IMG/VR virus record: IMGVR_UViG_3300010151_000009
Coordinates: 1-64,000 of that record
Reading direction: 5' to 3' (one strand)
Origin: a virus
Length of the DNA stretch: 64,000 bases
Of the stretch, positions 1 through 14,700 are shown in pieces (position 1 is the first letter of the stretch; each line of letters opens with the position of its first letter). Under the pieces are notes generated by a model. That model worked only from the letters and a program-made list of their open reading frames with translations, had not been told where the DNA came from and made no database searches. The position numbers were made by a program, and so were the translations under genes.

Positions 1-2711
1 TTAGTTGAATCATTTTTTCTAGATCTTTCTATTCTCCCAAATTCTCTTTGCTTAGCTTTTTTGAAATATAAATCATAATATTCTTGATCTACTTCATAAT
101 ATTGTTTTAACCAACTAGTATCTCGCTCTTCATACGCTTTTCTTCTATCTCTTGTAAATGCATCATTAAATCTTGCCCATAGATTCATAGTTTTAGGATT
201 AATTAACTCATCATAGACTTGAGCTCCTTTATATCCTTTAGTACTTCCCCACGCTATTAAATTATCTTCTAGTTCCGCAATATCACTTGCCAAATCCTTT
301 TCTATTCTAACTAAATTACCTTCTATTTGTCTTTTTAATGTATCAATATATCTTAAGGCTGGATTAGTTTGGCTAGATCTGCTTACCCAATTAGCACTAA
401 CTGTTCCAATAACTCTGTTAAATGTATCGATACCTTGAATACCTTCTTTATTAGTAAGAGCCACAAGGCGTTCAACCATTTTTTCTTGTATTTCTCCTAA
501 TAAAATATCTATATCATTACCAATAACTTCCATAGTCTCTTTTAAAGATTTAGCTTTTTCTTTACTTAAGCTTTCTAATAAGCCTTTAATAATAACAAAT
601 TGTCTAAAATGTTTTAAATCTCTATAAGCTATGTTTAAATCATTTTCATCCATATAATATGGATTTATTTCTCCTTTCTCAGTATGAGATTTATCAGTCT
701 TAAGTCCAAGAATAGTTCTTTTCATAACATTCTTAACTTCATTAACTACTTCATCCATTTTTTGATCCATTTGTAACTGCCTCAAAATTCTTCTAGAAGC
801 GTCCACTTGTGCTTTAAGAGTATTACGCTTTTCCCATGGTGAAGCTTTTAATTCAGATAGAAGTAATTTTAACCTATTTTTTTCCTTTTTAATAAGTTTA
901 TCTAAATCAGATATACCTGTTTGTTCTCCCGCTAACGGTAATTGAGATAAATAAGGACTATCGGTTCGTCCTATTTGAAGATTTGCAACAGCATTAGTTG
1001 GCATACCAGATTTATCCTTTTTAAATAAAATCATAATAGGTATTACCCTTGATTGTCTTACCTCTGTTACACCATATTGATCAAGTAAAGCATTCTTATA
1101 ATTACCCATTTGTAAATCATATGTTATTGAATCTTCTAACCAGAGATCTTTTTGTAGTGTTACTTTACCAGTCTTAGAATCTATATAGGCACCTGCATTA
1201 CCAATTCTTGGTATCTTAGATTTGTAATCTAAAATCATAGCAGATCCATCACTAAAGAAAGCTATAAAGTCAATAGTTCCTCCAGAACTTGTTTTTTTAT
1301 TTATAACTGTTAACTCTGTTCGTATTTGAACTTTATGTTTAGTTTTATTTTTTTGATTTATTTTTGTTTGAATTGCTGTGGCTTGTGAAACTAACTTATT
1401 TGCATATTTTTTTAATTTATCCCATTGTTCATCATTATATTCTGGAAATTTTCGTCTTAATGCTAAAATACTTTCAGCTTGTTGATTTCCTGCATAATAA
1501 TTAACTAATAACTCCATAGCTTTATGCACTCGATTACCTGATCTAACTCTTAACTCTGCCATAGCTTTCATATAAGCTTCTCCCTCATCTGATTGAGCAT
1601 AAAACTCATTATTACGTCTCCATTTCTTAGCGGCAGCATCAGACATCCTTTTTTCTAAAATTTCACCTGTTTGAATATTAACATAACGTTCTATCATGTC
1701 AACACCATTTTCTGATATTTTTTTATAATACGGATTATCTTTAACTGGTACGTCTTTTGTAACCCACATCTTTTGGTCTGCTTCAATTTTTTCTAAAGGA
1801 GTCATATCTGAAGTTTTCTCTCCTTCTTGGAAAAATTGTTTATCAGGTAACGTTAAAAGACTAGGATCAGATGCAAAGACATCTTGTAAACGATCTTGTA
1901 GTAAAATATGTGACGCATTTAAAAAAGGATCTGTGGCTACACGCCCCAATACTTTATTCAACCATCTTTTAACTCTTTCCCACCATCTTCTTAATCTCGA
2001 TAATTTTTTAGGGTCTGTCTCTGTACTTTGTACGTTTATATCATTGTTCATGATATGTTTGGCTATTACCTTAGCTATAGCTTCACGTTTTAAGAAGTCA
2101 GAATTGCCCTCATGTAATTTATATTGTGCACTTTCTGGATTCATTACCTCATCAAACTCAGTATAGTTTTCAATTAATTTATACATAGAACTATATAAAG
2201 GATTTTTATCAGCTCTTAATAATTCTACAATAAAGTGAGCTGCTTCTTCTGGTAATGTTGTCTCATCCATTTTATCTAGAGACATTTGAATAGTTCTATT
2301 AAGTAAATCTGCAATAGCTGTAACCTCTGTACCAGTAGCAGTCTGTAACTGATCAACTATTGTTGTAGTAACCCCAATTTTTTGTAAAAAGTTATTTAAA
2401 GTTTCTTGTAATAAATCTTTTTTATATTCATGATTTAGTTGTCTATTCTTTGCTACGTACTCACCTTTATGAGTAGCAGCCTGAACAACATGACTCATTA
2501 TTTCAGGGTTAACAATAGCATCTGGCTCTCCTTGTTCATTTAAAGGCGCTTTATCTTGATACTGTGTTAAAATTTCTAAATAAGCTATATAAGACGCTTC
2601 TTTATTATCTAAAACATTATTAATATATTGAAATAATTCAGAAGGAGATCCTTCATCAGTATATACATTATATATACTTCCATTTTTGTTTCTTACTATA
2701 TTACATGCCAT
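1..2711 (-). CDS. PD-(D/E)XK nuclease-like virion protein with degenerate zincin motif (C-terminus beyond window)
   Basis: Open frame of at least 903 codons from ATG at 2711-2709 to the left window edge with no stop, so the C-terminus is missing. It starts one base after the stop of the giant polymerase protein (TAATATG), so the two are probably translated together. Around residues 475-498 the sequence reads GGTIDFIAFFSDG followed by ILDYKSK. Asp481, Asp495 and Lys497 match the D...(D/E)xK core of RecB/Cas4-type PD-(D/E)XK nucleases, and His396 in VHKAMELL fits the helix that often precedes that core. Near the N-terminus, LPEEAAHF (His159) followed by a helix with KREAIAKVIAK looks like a zincin fold whose first His is Glu (EExxH). 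The rest is helical and charged, with likely coiled coils after residue 580. Nuclease domains in giant proteins near the RNA polymerase are known in crAss-like phages. Delivery with the DNA is inference. Confidence 0.72.
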   Translation of the reverse strand, partial: MACNIVRNKNGSIYNVYTDEGSPSELFQYINNVLDNKEASYIAYLEILTQYQDKAPLNEQGEPDAIVNPEIMSHVVQAATHKGEYVAKNRQLNHEYKKDLLQETLNNFLQKIGVTTTIVDQLQTATGTEVTAIADLLNRTIQMSLDKMDETTLPEEAAHFIVELLRADKNPLYSSMYKLIENYTEFDEVMNPESAQYKLHEGNSDFLKREAIAKVIAKHIMNNDINVQSTETDPKKLSRLRRWWERVKRWLNKVLGRVATDPFLNASHILLQDRLQDVFASDPSLLTLPDKQFFQEGEKTSDMTPLEKIEADQKMWVTKDVPVKDNPYYKKISENGVDMIERYVNIQTGEILEKRMSDAAAKKWRRNNEFYAQSDEGEAYMKAMAELRVRSGNRVHKAMELLVNYYAGNQQAESILALRRKFPEYNDEQWDKLKKYANKLVSQATAIQTKINQKNKTKHKVQIRTELTVINKKTSSGGTIDFIAFFSDGSAMILDYKSKIPRIGNAGAYIDSKTGKVTLQKDLWLEDSITYDLQMGNYKNALLDQYGVTEVRQSRVIPIMILFKKDKSGMPTNAVANLQIGRTDSPYLSQLPLAGEQTGISDLDKLIKKEKNRLKLLLSELKASPWEKRNTLKAQVDASRRILRQLQMDQKMDEVVNEVKNVMKRTILGLKTDKSHTEKGEINPYYMDENDLNIAYRDLKHFRQFVIIKGLLESLSKEKAKSLKETMEVIGNDIDILLGEIQEKMVERLVALTNKEGIQGIDTFNRVIGTVSANWVSRSSQTNPALRYIDTLKRQIEGNLVRIEKDLASDIAELEDNLIAWGSTKGYKGAQVYDELINPKTMNLWARFNDAFTRDRRKAYEERDTSWLKQYYEVDQEYYDLYFKKAKQREFGRIERSRKNDST

Positions 2712-2712
2712 A

Positions 2713-5700
2713 TTAACATTCTTTATCTTTATTTAATGTCTTAAGATCAGTTATATTTGATGGATCATATCCCTTAACAGCTGGCGCATCCTTTCGTGCA
2801 GTCATTATTGCTTTAGCATCAAGTACTTTAATATCAAAAAATGATTTACGTTCTTCTCCTTTAATAAAGTTTTTATTACGTGGGGCTTTAGCAAATTCAC
2901 TCCAATTTTTATATCCTTCTCGTCTAGCTATAAAGCCTTGCATTTGAGTTTTATTTAAGGCTCCAAATTTAAGCATATTTGCTTTCACAAACAAATATTT
3001 ATATGGAGTATCTAAAATTAAGTCTAATTTAATCTGTGTTCCATCTGGTAAAATCTTAACGCCAGAATGAGTTTTTCCATAAGGATAACTAAGTAAACTT
3101 TTCTTACGTGATCGAATTGTATTTACAACTGATTCTGTCATTTTTAATTTTTCTCTTCCAAATGGATGATTATTAGACTCAATAATTGAATCTTCACGCC
3201 CCGGTTCTTGTAAATGTCCCGCAAGACCTTTCTTAGGCCGTGATACATATACAGTATCACGTCGTTGGAAGTGTGCTTTAAAGTAAGTTCTACCAGCTTC
3301 TGTAGCAATTCCTTTTACTTCACCCTCATCTCTAGGAACAATTAATGTAATTCTCTCATCATTTAACCAATTAGGTGCAGCAAATTGCTCTTCTGTAGCG
3401 CTTAACTGTAGAAAAGGATCTGTAGCAAAGATTTGTCTAACAACACGTGGATTATCCCAAGAATGGTCAAAAAAGTCAGCTACAATCTCTTCTACTTTTT
3501 TAGTAGTTAAATATTCTGTAGTTCCTTTTGCTACTCTATGAATAGCATCATGAAAATTTTGAAGCATTGGATTAGTAATTCTTAAAACTTCTGCTCCAGG
3601 TAAAGCATGAAAGAAAGATGATGGATGAAATTGGGTTCCTGATTTAATAATACTATATAAAAGTATATCCTCAGCTAATTGTTGTCCTACTCCTCCACTA
3701 TTATGTAATTCATACCAAGAATCTGCTAAATCATCTATTTCATCTGGATCATATTTTCTAGAAAATAATTGTAATTTATCAACAGTATGATCAAAATCAG
3801 TAATATCTGTTTCTGTATCTAAAGTAGCTATTAAGTCTTGTACTAATAGATTATCTGGAAATATATCCTTAGCTAAGAAAACTCGTGCAGGTAAACTATT
3901 TGGTCCCTGCATTAACATTCTTACAAGATCAAATTCTTTATCATTTAAAGACTTCATATTTTCTCGAGGAATATTTTGCCAAATAAAAGAAGTTAAATGA
4001 TTGTCTAAAGCTCGTAAAATATAAGTTATTTCATCTTTAGATTTTCCTTCTGCAATCAAATCTTTAGCTAGTTGAATCATTTTAGCTTTAAAAGGATTAA
4101 TAACTCCATTTTGCTGTGTTAAAACTATATTCTCTTTTAAATCAGTATTTTTAAAGAATTGAGGGGATTCAGTAAATAATTGTTTTAATGGTTGTAAGAA
4201 AGGAGGAGTCTCTCTAACTGTTTCTGAAACACCCAATGATTCTACACCTCTAGAGAATCCAGTAAGACCATTTAAATTATTAAAAACTAAAGGATTTGAT
4301 TCTGTATCTTCAGTAATGATTTGTTCTAAAGCATTTAAAAATATAAGTTCGTATCCATTTTTTAAACGAGATGTATCAAATGCAGAAATTTGCTGAGCTT
4401 TTCTTAAATATTCTGCATATTCTTTATAACGTAAGAAATCATTAAATATTTGAGCTTGTAACGCTTTTTGTCCCTTACCCATTTTTGCTAAAGGAGTGGT
4501 TAACATGCTAACTTCTGGATTAGGATCATCTAATACAGCTTCATTTAAAGGAACTTCTTCTTTATTTGCTTTCCCTAACATTTTCTGAATAGCTGATACA
4601 ACCTTACCTTCATTTAACATTCCTTCTCCATATGGTGTAGTTGCTCCAGCTACAGATTGTTTATTTTTTAAACTAAAATATTCTTGTAATACAGGTTGAG
4701 ACATAAACTTTAGAACTGTATTCACAGGGACTCCAGCACGGACTAAAAGCATGTGTACGCCAGCTCCCATTCGACCTCCATTAACATACATAATAAAAGG
4801 ATCTTTTTCTCCATCTACATATGCTGTTACATATTGTTGCATTGAACGATTTATATAATTTCCAGCTGTATCCTTAACGCTAGACAATGATACAGGCTGT
4901 CCAGGGGTAAACCCTTCAAAATTTAAATAAGGCCCTACCTGCGTTCCTATAGGTATGCCACTTTGATATAATGGTATTTCACCCTTAAATTCTAAACCTG
5001 CTCTTTGTGATTTACCTAAATGAGTTAAGTTTGTAGCTACAATTCCAGTACCACCAAGAGTTTGATGCATTTGATATGTAGTTCGTATTAAACTACGTAA
5101 ACTAAACTTCTCAAATAAAGTAGATGGTTCAGCTGTTACGCCTTCTATTCCTGCAGCCAATTGTCTGCTATGAATCTCATCTGAAGTTCGTTTTATATTA
5201 AAGGCTCCTACTGGGGCAATTAGTTGAGCAAAACTATCTGGATGTCTTAATATGTCTTTCATTAAACTCTGAAGCATATTCTCAACAACTTCTCTATTCT
5301 CTTTAAAAACTTGAGGAAGTGCTTCAAATCCTAATAAATCTAATTCTGTATCTAATTCCGCTAATTCTTTTAGAGCGTCTTCATGCTGCATATTAGCTTC
5401 TAATTGATCAGCAATTTCTAATCTTCTTATAAAATTATTTAAACCAGCTATATCACTACCAAACAATTTAATAGCAGCTGCTTTATATCCAGGAGCATCT
5501 AATAACCTTAAGGAAGTAGCATTATTATCTGCAGGCCTAGCTATATCTATATTTCCATCTTCACTTTTTACTAAATGTGGTAAATATAAAGTTAATTTAT
5601 CAATATCATAATCCGCCCCAGACTTAGCAACCATTTCTGCAGGTGCAATTACATTAGGTCCTGCAGATTGTGGTAAAAATCCAACTACTTTAATAAATTC

Positions 5701-8700
5701 AACAGAATTTAATCCCTCTGTAGGAATACGGAATCCAATTAATTCTAATGCAGCAGGAGTAAATTGTGATATATCAATCTGACTCGTAGTTAAAAATTTC
5801 TGTTTAAAATAATGTGGTAAATATACTTCCATTGCTGTAACTGTTTTACCATCTTTTTCAAAATCATAAAATTTTAATTGTCTATATTCTGATTCTGGTA
5901 ATTGTTTATCAGCTTGAATTGTTCTAAACCCTGTATCTGATTGTAATACAGACATCTCTCCATTTACTTTTCTATGAATAACTTCACTAGTAACAATAGA
6001 ATAGAATAATTCATCTATTTTTTGTTTATTAGGAAGTTGATTTGTATAATAAATTTCACCATTAAATAACTCTTCAATAGTATCTCTCATTACTTCTGGA
6101 GTATTTCTTCTATGCATCTCATCTAATACAGCTTGCTTTAAATACTGTTTTGTAGTACCAGCTTCTAATTGTGTATATCCTGTACTACCTTTAATAAAGC
6201 CTAATTTAGCAGCTAACTTGGCTGCATCTTTCTCTATTAAAGCTGTATGAATATTATGGAATTCACTAGCAACATCTTCCCATGTTCTATTTTTATCAAA
6301 TTGTTTGTTATAGTCTTTATTTAATAATCCTTTATCAAATACATTCATTAAAGACATCGATGCTGATTGTGTTCCTACTCTAACCAGGCCTTTATATTTT
6401 TTAGCAGGATCTAACTGTATTCCAAAGTATTCTAAATCATAAGTTTGTAAATAATCAGGGTCTGCACTTAAAGGTTGATAGTTACCATTTACATCATAAA
6501 ACGGTTCAAATTCACCTTTAGAGTTGGTTTTAGCTCCTACTTTAGATGAAGATTGAAATACCATATAATCAACTTCATTCTTAACCATGTCATCATAAAC
6601 TTGATCCATAACAGTTACAGCATTAGATTTTAATCCCATAATAGTTTTTGATAATTTAGGATGAATAGGGTATAATGCAAACTTATCAAATATTTTAATA
6701 TTCAACATACCTAATCGAGAGTCTGCAAATACTTGAGGTTTTAAAGGTGGGAAAATAGCTCTACTCCCTAAATCAGCTAAAGTTGGTTGATCCTCATTTA
6801 TCAATTCTAACTCTTGATAAGCCTCTTCCATTTCATTTGTCCAATTATGTGTTAAAAATAAGACACTTCTATAAAAATCTAATGTAATAAATCCTCCTCC
6901 ATCAAAAATTTCCATATTACTATATCTATCAGTAACATCTTTTTTTAATTCTTCGCTAGCATTTAATTCGTTTAATCTTTTTATATATGAATCTAAGTGA
7001 GCAGATTTTTCTTGTATAATTTCTTTCCGTGTAACTTTAGTAACTAAGGATGTATGCTCTTTATTAGTATACTTATTTGGCATATTAGTATTCATCCAAG
7101 ATAATATATGATTATTAACTGTTGGATATTTCTTAGTACCTACCATACCTGATGTACGTTTAAAAATATCTGAATATAATGCAGGATGTCCTAAAAATAA
7201 TCTAGTTTGTTCTACTACTCCTATTAATTGATTATAAGAAATTTTTTCAACTATTCTATTCATAAGAGCTGGGTCCATTTTACCATTCTTTGACCACACT
7301 GGAGTAGCTAGGCTTTTATTAGCATCTTCTACATGTACATTATCTATACCTATATTTATATATGTATTTTTAGGGCCTTTTCCTATAAATCCAAACTCTT
7401 CTAATGCTGCAAGTATATTAGTTTGACGCGTATCTAAGAAATCTGTAATGTTTTTTACTACAGCTGAAGAACCTACAAAGTTTTGTAGTTCCACATCATC
7501 TAAAGAAACATTAGGAGCATTTATAAATGACAATACACGAGAATGATTGTATATATCTGGAAAATTTTCTGGATCATTAAAAAACTGTAAAGATTCTCCA
7601 TGTGTTCTTAATCTAGATATTTGTCTAACTGAAGGATCATTTTTAATATTATTTGCTGTTACTATTTCAGATCTTAATAAATCTTGAAGATAAGATATCA
7701 TTTCTTCTCTATTTCTATATTTATTTTGACCAATCATTACTGCTCTTTCCATCTTCTTATTTCCAGGACGTAAAAGAGGAGTATAACCTTCTAATATAGA
7801 ATTTACATGTAATAAAGCAATATTAGCCTCTGTAGTTCTAGATATATCAAATCCTTGGCCTTTAGTAATATCTTTTCCTCCTTCTATAGTTCTAACCTTG
7901 ATTACTCTTTCCTTATTATATAATGAACCATGCATATAAGGAGATTCCATTAAGCTTTCTATTTCTTCTTCAGATGTATTTAGTTTATCAACTAATAAAT
8001 TAATATAATTTTTTCTAGTTATACCAAATAATTGTTTTCCATCTGGATTAGTATGTTGTAATGTAATAGCTAAATTTGTACTATCTACTTCGTATCGTAC
8101 AAGTTTCTTTAAATTACCTTCTACATCTCCTCCAAATAAATTAGACATATCACCTTCTAAGTCTAAAATCTCTGAAAAGAACCAATTTGCATTCTCTATA
8201 AATTCAGCCATACCTCCTTCAGAAGCATTTAAGTTTTTTATAAGTTTAGGTAAATTAGTAAATTCAAGTCCTATTTCATTTAATAATGGGATAATTTGAT
8301 TTAAATTTTTATTAATCTCTATCCATTTACGTAAAGTCTCAGTTCGTTTTATACCTTTTGTACGTATAGTTACAGGATAATCTAAATTTAAAACCAATCT
8401 ACCTGTTGTAGTTGATTTCCCTTTATTTCTTTTTAGTCTTAGATTACGTTTAAAATTAGCACTCCATCCTCGTTTAACAATATTTTCTACACGTTCTGTA
8501 TTAGAGTTTGTAAAATATCTCCCAGGATGATTCTCAGCTTTAGTTTGATTAGCTAATAACATTACATAAGCATCAGATGCATTATGAAAAGATCCTAAAA
8601 AATCAATTAACATAGAAACTTGATTAAAATTTGGATCATGACTACTTAAACCTTCAAGTCCATGTTGTAGTCCTAATCTATCAATTAATATCTTATATGT

Positions 8701-11700
8701 TCTATTTTCTTCTGCTAAGGTACGTAATTTAGCTACTATATCTTCAACAGTATCTAAATTAGCTAATTGCTTATATAGTGTAGTTACTACTTCTCCAAAT
8801 GGCGCTAAAGTAGGAACTCCTGCTTTATTTGTTTTTAATGTAGTACTACCATCTTTATACACATGAGACTGAGGTAAAGTAGATAATAAAACTCTTAATC
8901 CTGGATCTATAGTACTCTTTAAATTAATTTCTCTCGGATCTCTAATACCTAAAGTATCTCGTGATTTTGTATCTTCCTCTTCTACTTCTTCAAACTCATC
9001 TTCTAAAGTTCTTGAATTTACTTGTAGATGTAATTGCTGTAAGACTTGTAAATTTCGGGATACTAATGCAGGCCAATCTTCATCTAAAACTAATAAATTC
9101 TGCTCTAAAGATTCTATTTCTACTTCTAGTTTATCTAATTTCATATCAAGCCTTTGTATATCTAATTCTGTTGCTTCAGGCATTTCAGACTCATCCATAG
9201 CTTGATTATGCTCGTCAATTAATATGTTAAGTTGAGTATTAATACTATTATGCATCCTAGACCAAGCAGTATTCTTAGTTCCAGGAGCACCATATACAGG
9301 AGTTAAAATCTTTCTTAATGCTGCTTCATTGTGTTTATTACCAATTAGATCTGGTATACTAACACCAGTTTTACTTTGTATAATATCAAATACAGAAACA
9401 GTTACTCCATTATTTAAATCTCGTTGAACTCCAGATTGCATTCTATAAGCACTCATAGAAGCTCCTTCTCTCCCTTCTAAAGCCTCTGCTATATCATAAC
9501 TTAAATATTCTTCGATTCCATTATTATAATAACCAGTATGTATTCTATGAAATAATGCTTTGCTTTGGCTTAAATTTCTAAAAAACTTAAGTAAGAAATC
9601 AAAGACTTTATCCATAAAAGATTTCTTTACTCTTGATCCTACTTTATAAGTTCCGTCTGCAATAACATACTCTCTAAACTCTTCAGCTAACCACTCATCT
9701 GCTTCTAAATTTGTAAAATCTTTAAGACTTTTAACTTCACCTTTATAAGTAGTAGCTTTTCCTCGCTGCGCTCTAACTTCATTATACAGAGTTTCTCTCT
9801 CCTCTTTAGATAATAATTTTAAAGTAATACCATGATAAGCTTCATGATATAGAGTTCCTCTTTCAGCCTCTGAAGATAATAAGATATCCCCTGTTTTAGA
9901 AAAATATCCCCAATCTCTTCCATGTATTAATCCGGCTACTACTTTTACAGAAAAGATAGGTTTTCCGTATCGATCTTTAGGAATCATAGCTTCAAACTTT
10001 TCATTTTCTGCATAAAGATCCATTAATCTATAATCCTCACTCATCAATGCTAATCTAGACTTCCCTCCATAATCTTCATTATCATCAGTCTTTTTCTTAT
10101 TTCGTTTCTGACGTTTTTTCTTTTTAGGACTCTTTTTTATATCATCTAGAGTTTGATGTTTTTGTTCATATACATCTTGTTTAACAGGAGTGATTAAAGC
10201 TTTACCTTCTGTAACATAAGTAAGCATATTAAAACTATCTAGAACCTCTAAAGATAATGTATCTAAAGATAAAATACCTTTATTGTTAGATAGTTGAATA
10301 GGCTCTAACATTACTTTAAAGTTTTCATGATCTATACTAGTAACTTTAAAATGTAACTTTACTCCTTCATTACTTGTATATATATATTGTTTACCAGTTA
10401 TCACCCCAGATGGAGCCATATTAGGATCTAAATTATCCATTGTTGTTTGGTCCTCAAATAACTGATCTTCTTGCTCATCTGTTAATTCTATTACTTCACC
10501 TAATTCTTCAGCGCTCTGTTCAATTTTAGCATTATTAATAGATTGTGTATCCCAATTATCAGGATCACTAGCATTTGGACTATATATTAAATATATATTT
10601 CTATATTGTGAACTTCTCCAGGACTCACTACTTTTCTTACCAGTATCAGTATCTGGACGCATATTAACTGTTAATGGAATCTCTGGTAATTGTCTTTCTT
10701 CTTGTACTGTGTGTTCTTTAGCTTTAGTACCCATTAAGAAATGCGTATAATTATTCCAAGTACTAGTTAAAACATTTAATTTCTCTCCTACTTCATAATA
10801 TTTATATGTATTATATTTAGGACGACTTTCCTTTTTATTATATAATGTTTTTTCTTCTTTGCCTAATCTAGGAGCAAATTTTCCTTTACGTCCTTTTTTA
10901 ATCCATGCTTGTTTTTGCTTATAAACTTTTTCAAAAACAGCTTTTTGTTCTGCGTATAATGCTCTATTACTATTACGATGTGTTAGTCTTATTTCTTGAT
11001 CATCTTTTAAAGCTGCATTATTAACTTGAACTCTCTGATCTTGTAAGAAATTTAATAAATCTTTATGTAAAGGTGCAAACTGTGCTTTATCTGCTAATTG
11101 CTCAAAGGTCATTGACTGGGCACCAAAATATAAAACATTACCTTGTGTATAAATAGCATATTGTTGATTCTCTCGTGTTCTAGCATGCTTACCATAATAA
11201 ATTAATTCACTTATTTGTTTAGTAATTGATTTTTCTGTGCCTGGAATTAAATATGCTGTTTCTGGAGTAAACTTAGAATTCTCTCTATATGAATTTGTTA
11301 CTTGTGTTGCTAATAATCTAATAAGATTATACACGTTACTAACCATCTTAGCTGGTAGTTTTGGCATCTTAAATCTAACTAAATTACCATTATGTACTGC
11401 ATATACATTTCCAGCATGCACAGTATATTCTTGAGGACCAATTGATACTTTTTGAGTTTTAGCATTTACAGCTACACGAAGATCAATATTTTGTACATCT
11501 TCTTCTCGTTTAACTAAAGTCTCTCTAGCCATAGCTCTGCCATCTGGGCCATCAACCCAAATTTGTAATCCAGCAGATTTTCCAGACACTGCTAAATATT
11601 TAACTTCACCTGAAGGTAATGTTAATATTCTTTCTCTAAACTTTTTATTCTGCTCGTTAATTGCTACTGCTTGCTCACTCATATCTCCTTGAAAATATAA

Positions 11701-14700
11701 AGCTCCATTAATTTTTATAGATGGAACAGTTCCATTTTCTAAGTTTAAATCTGCTCTACCATATTTATATACCCTATGTCCTTCACCTGTTTTTTTATCA
11801 TATACTGTTGTATATGCTTCTGAGTCTGGCATAGATGTATATACTACTTCTCCATTATGAATAACCGGATTATTATTTTTATCTACTACAACTAATAAAA
11901 TAGTTTCTTTTAATTCTGGTCTAGCTTTAGCATTAGTAAAGTTCTCATTTGTAGCTTTAGAGTATCTATCTTTATTCTCTGTTTTAGCAGCTCTTACTCT
12001 ATTGTGATCATAAAAATAGACTTTATCTTTTAATCCCGTAGGTATATTATGTCTCGTAATAGTCATCAAGGAGTAATTAGCTAAATTATATTGAGCCTTT
12101 GACCTAACTCCAGCTCTAGCTGTAAAGTCAAAGAATATAGCTTGATGTTTATAAGCAGCTAAAGCCTCTTGTTCCCACGATGTTAAATCTCTATTTAAAG
12201 CCTCATTCTCTAATTCTTCAATTCGACGCTCTGCATATGCATGACTACCAGCTGTTTTCGCTCCACCAATATGAATTAAAGATGGAGAATTATAATAAAC
12301 TCTAGGTTTAGTATTTTGATTATTATTTAAATTTGTTTTAATAAATTCCTCTTCAGACATCTCTGATGAATGCGTCTCTATCTCCCCTGTTGTTACTTCA
12401 TCAAAAGGAGTTTCAGTAACCGAACGTAAAGCATTATTAGTATCTGTTGCATATATAGCAAAGAGGTCTCTAATAGCATTATATCGTTGGCCTAAATCTT
12501 GTTGGTCTGCAATTCCTTGAGCAAGAGGTAATAATTCTATATTTATTTTAGAACGTAAAGCATTAACTGCTGCATCATATTTTACCTTAAGTAGATCTAC
12601 TTCATTCTTTAAGTCTTCATAAGCCGCTATTGCAGCATCTTGATCATACCTTAAATCATATTGATTTTCATTTCCTTTAGTCTTTCTAAATACAATCAGG
12701 CTTCTTAATTTTTTTAATAAAGGCTGAGCTTGCTCATATTTATATTTAAGATGTTCAACTTTTTTGTCTAATAAATTAGCTAGTTCAGCTGGTAACTCAG
12801 CTGCAGGATTAGTAGCAAAAGAAAATATTAATTCTGCAAGATCTTTATTTTTCTCTGTATCTTCAGTCATTATATCAGAAAATAAATCTACTTCTTTAAA
12901 GAACTTTTTATCTACAAACTGATCTATAACTTCTTTATGGTCTAACCATTTAGAATTAAGAAACTCTGCTGCTTTACTTAATATAATAGGATGAAAAGCT
13001 GGGTCTGTAAATCCTGGAATATCTTCAGATTTATTTATTGCAGAGGTTAAATTCGTTACATCTTTTAATTTTTGTTTTACTTCTTCTTTGTCTATTTCAA
13101 GGACTTCAATTGCTCGTTCTGCTTGTTGCCATTTTATATCTAAATTTCTTATAGACTTAGCTAACTGACGCTGAGAGGCCTTATTTGACTTTTCTGTTGA
13201 AGCTTTAATTAATTCTGTAGATAAAAGCTCTGCGTCTTCTACATGTTTAGAGAGTTCTTTTTCTATCTCATCTAATTTAATATGAAGATCTTTTTTAGAC
13301 GCATTTAAGGCTACATCTAAATACTCTTGAATTTGTACTGCTTTATCTACAACCTTAATATTCTTAGCCTGTTTTAAGAAGTCTAAATTACGGTCATTAA
13401 ATCTATTAACATGATCACTAGTTTTTAATAACTCATTAATTTCTTTTAATTCATCTTTAGCTGCTTGATTGTCAGGTAATCTTTCTAAAGTTCTTTTTCT
13501 TGTTAATAATTCTAACGTTTCTTTAGTTGGAAAATCTATTAAAAAATTATCACTATTACTAGACGGTTTTCCTGTTCTTACAAATACTCTATATTTACCT
13601 GTTTTAGGCCCCTCTTGAACACGCAATCCATTAGTTTGCATTGCCATCTTTATAGCAGCTATATCAGTATTAACTTTTGAACTACGTTTTATATCTTCCG
13701 CATCTTTTAAAACTTTTTCTTCTAGTCCTGCTTCTCTTGCAATTTGTAATAATCCTTTTTTTGTAGTTGTATCCTTTCTAGCGTATTCGAATTCTATGAT
13801 CTGCCCAGTATACTTCTTAAATAATCGTTTTAATCCTATATCTGTAATATTCTCTGCATTTTCTTCTTTTTCATCCGGAATCATTTGCATTCTTAAGATT
13901 TTAGGAAGAGGTACTTTTTGTCCGTGTTCTGCGAAAGGATATTGTGGAATACCAAACTTACCTAAAGGAAGCATCTTTGCATCTTCTCTATAATCAAGTA
14001 ACTCATTATACATATTAATAGCTCTATGTCGCCTAGCTCTTAATTTCCTAGCATCTTTTAACATTTGTATAACCTCATCCTTATGTAGTGCATAATCAGC
14101 TGCATCTCGATCTTTCCATGCATCTAATAAAGCTTGTTCATCAGCCCCTATCTCTGCTTCTAAGCCCTCTTCTATAGCCTTCCCTAGTTTCTGTGTCTTA
14201 TCGAATAGTTCAGCATGTTTCTGTTCTAAATTCTGTTCCTTAGCCCATTTAGTTTGTTGTTCCGTCGTTCCTCCCATGAAAGCATTTTTAGCTTCAATTC
14301 CATCTGTTTCAAGAGCTTCAATTTGACTTTCTATACTTTTAAGTTCTTGAGTTAAATTAAGGAATAATTCTTCTATATGAGTTGGATCCGTAAACTCTCT
14401 AATATTTTTCTCAGCTAAAAGAGTTTTAGATTCAGGTAAAGCTAATATTTCACGTTTCTGTTTTTTTGTAAATCTAGACCATAAACGTTTTATTCTTTCT
14501 TTTAACGATATATCCTCTCTTTCATCTCTAACTGTCCTAGATTCAACATCTCCTTGGATATTTAACTTAGCCTTCATTTTTTCTTCTATGCTTTTATACA
14601 TATCCTCTTCTCTCGCATAAGCATTTTTACTCATAGACCATGCATGTATCATAGCTCTCTTTACATCAGTATCATAATTAACAAATGCTTTATTTACTTT

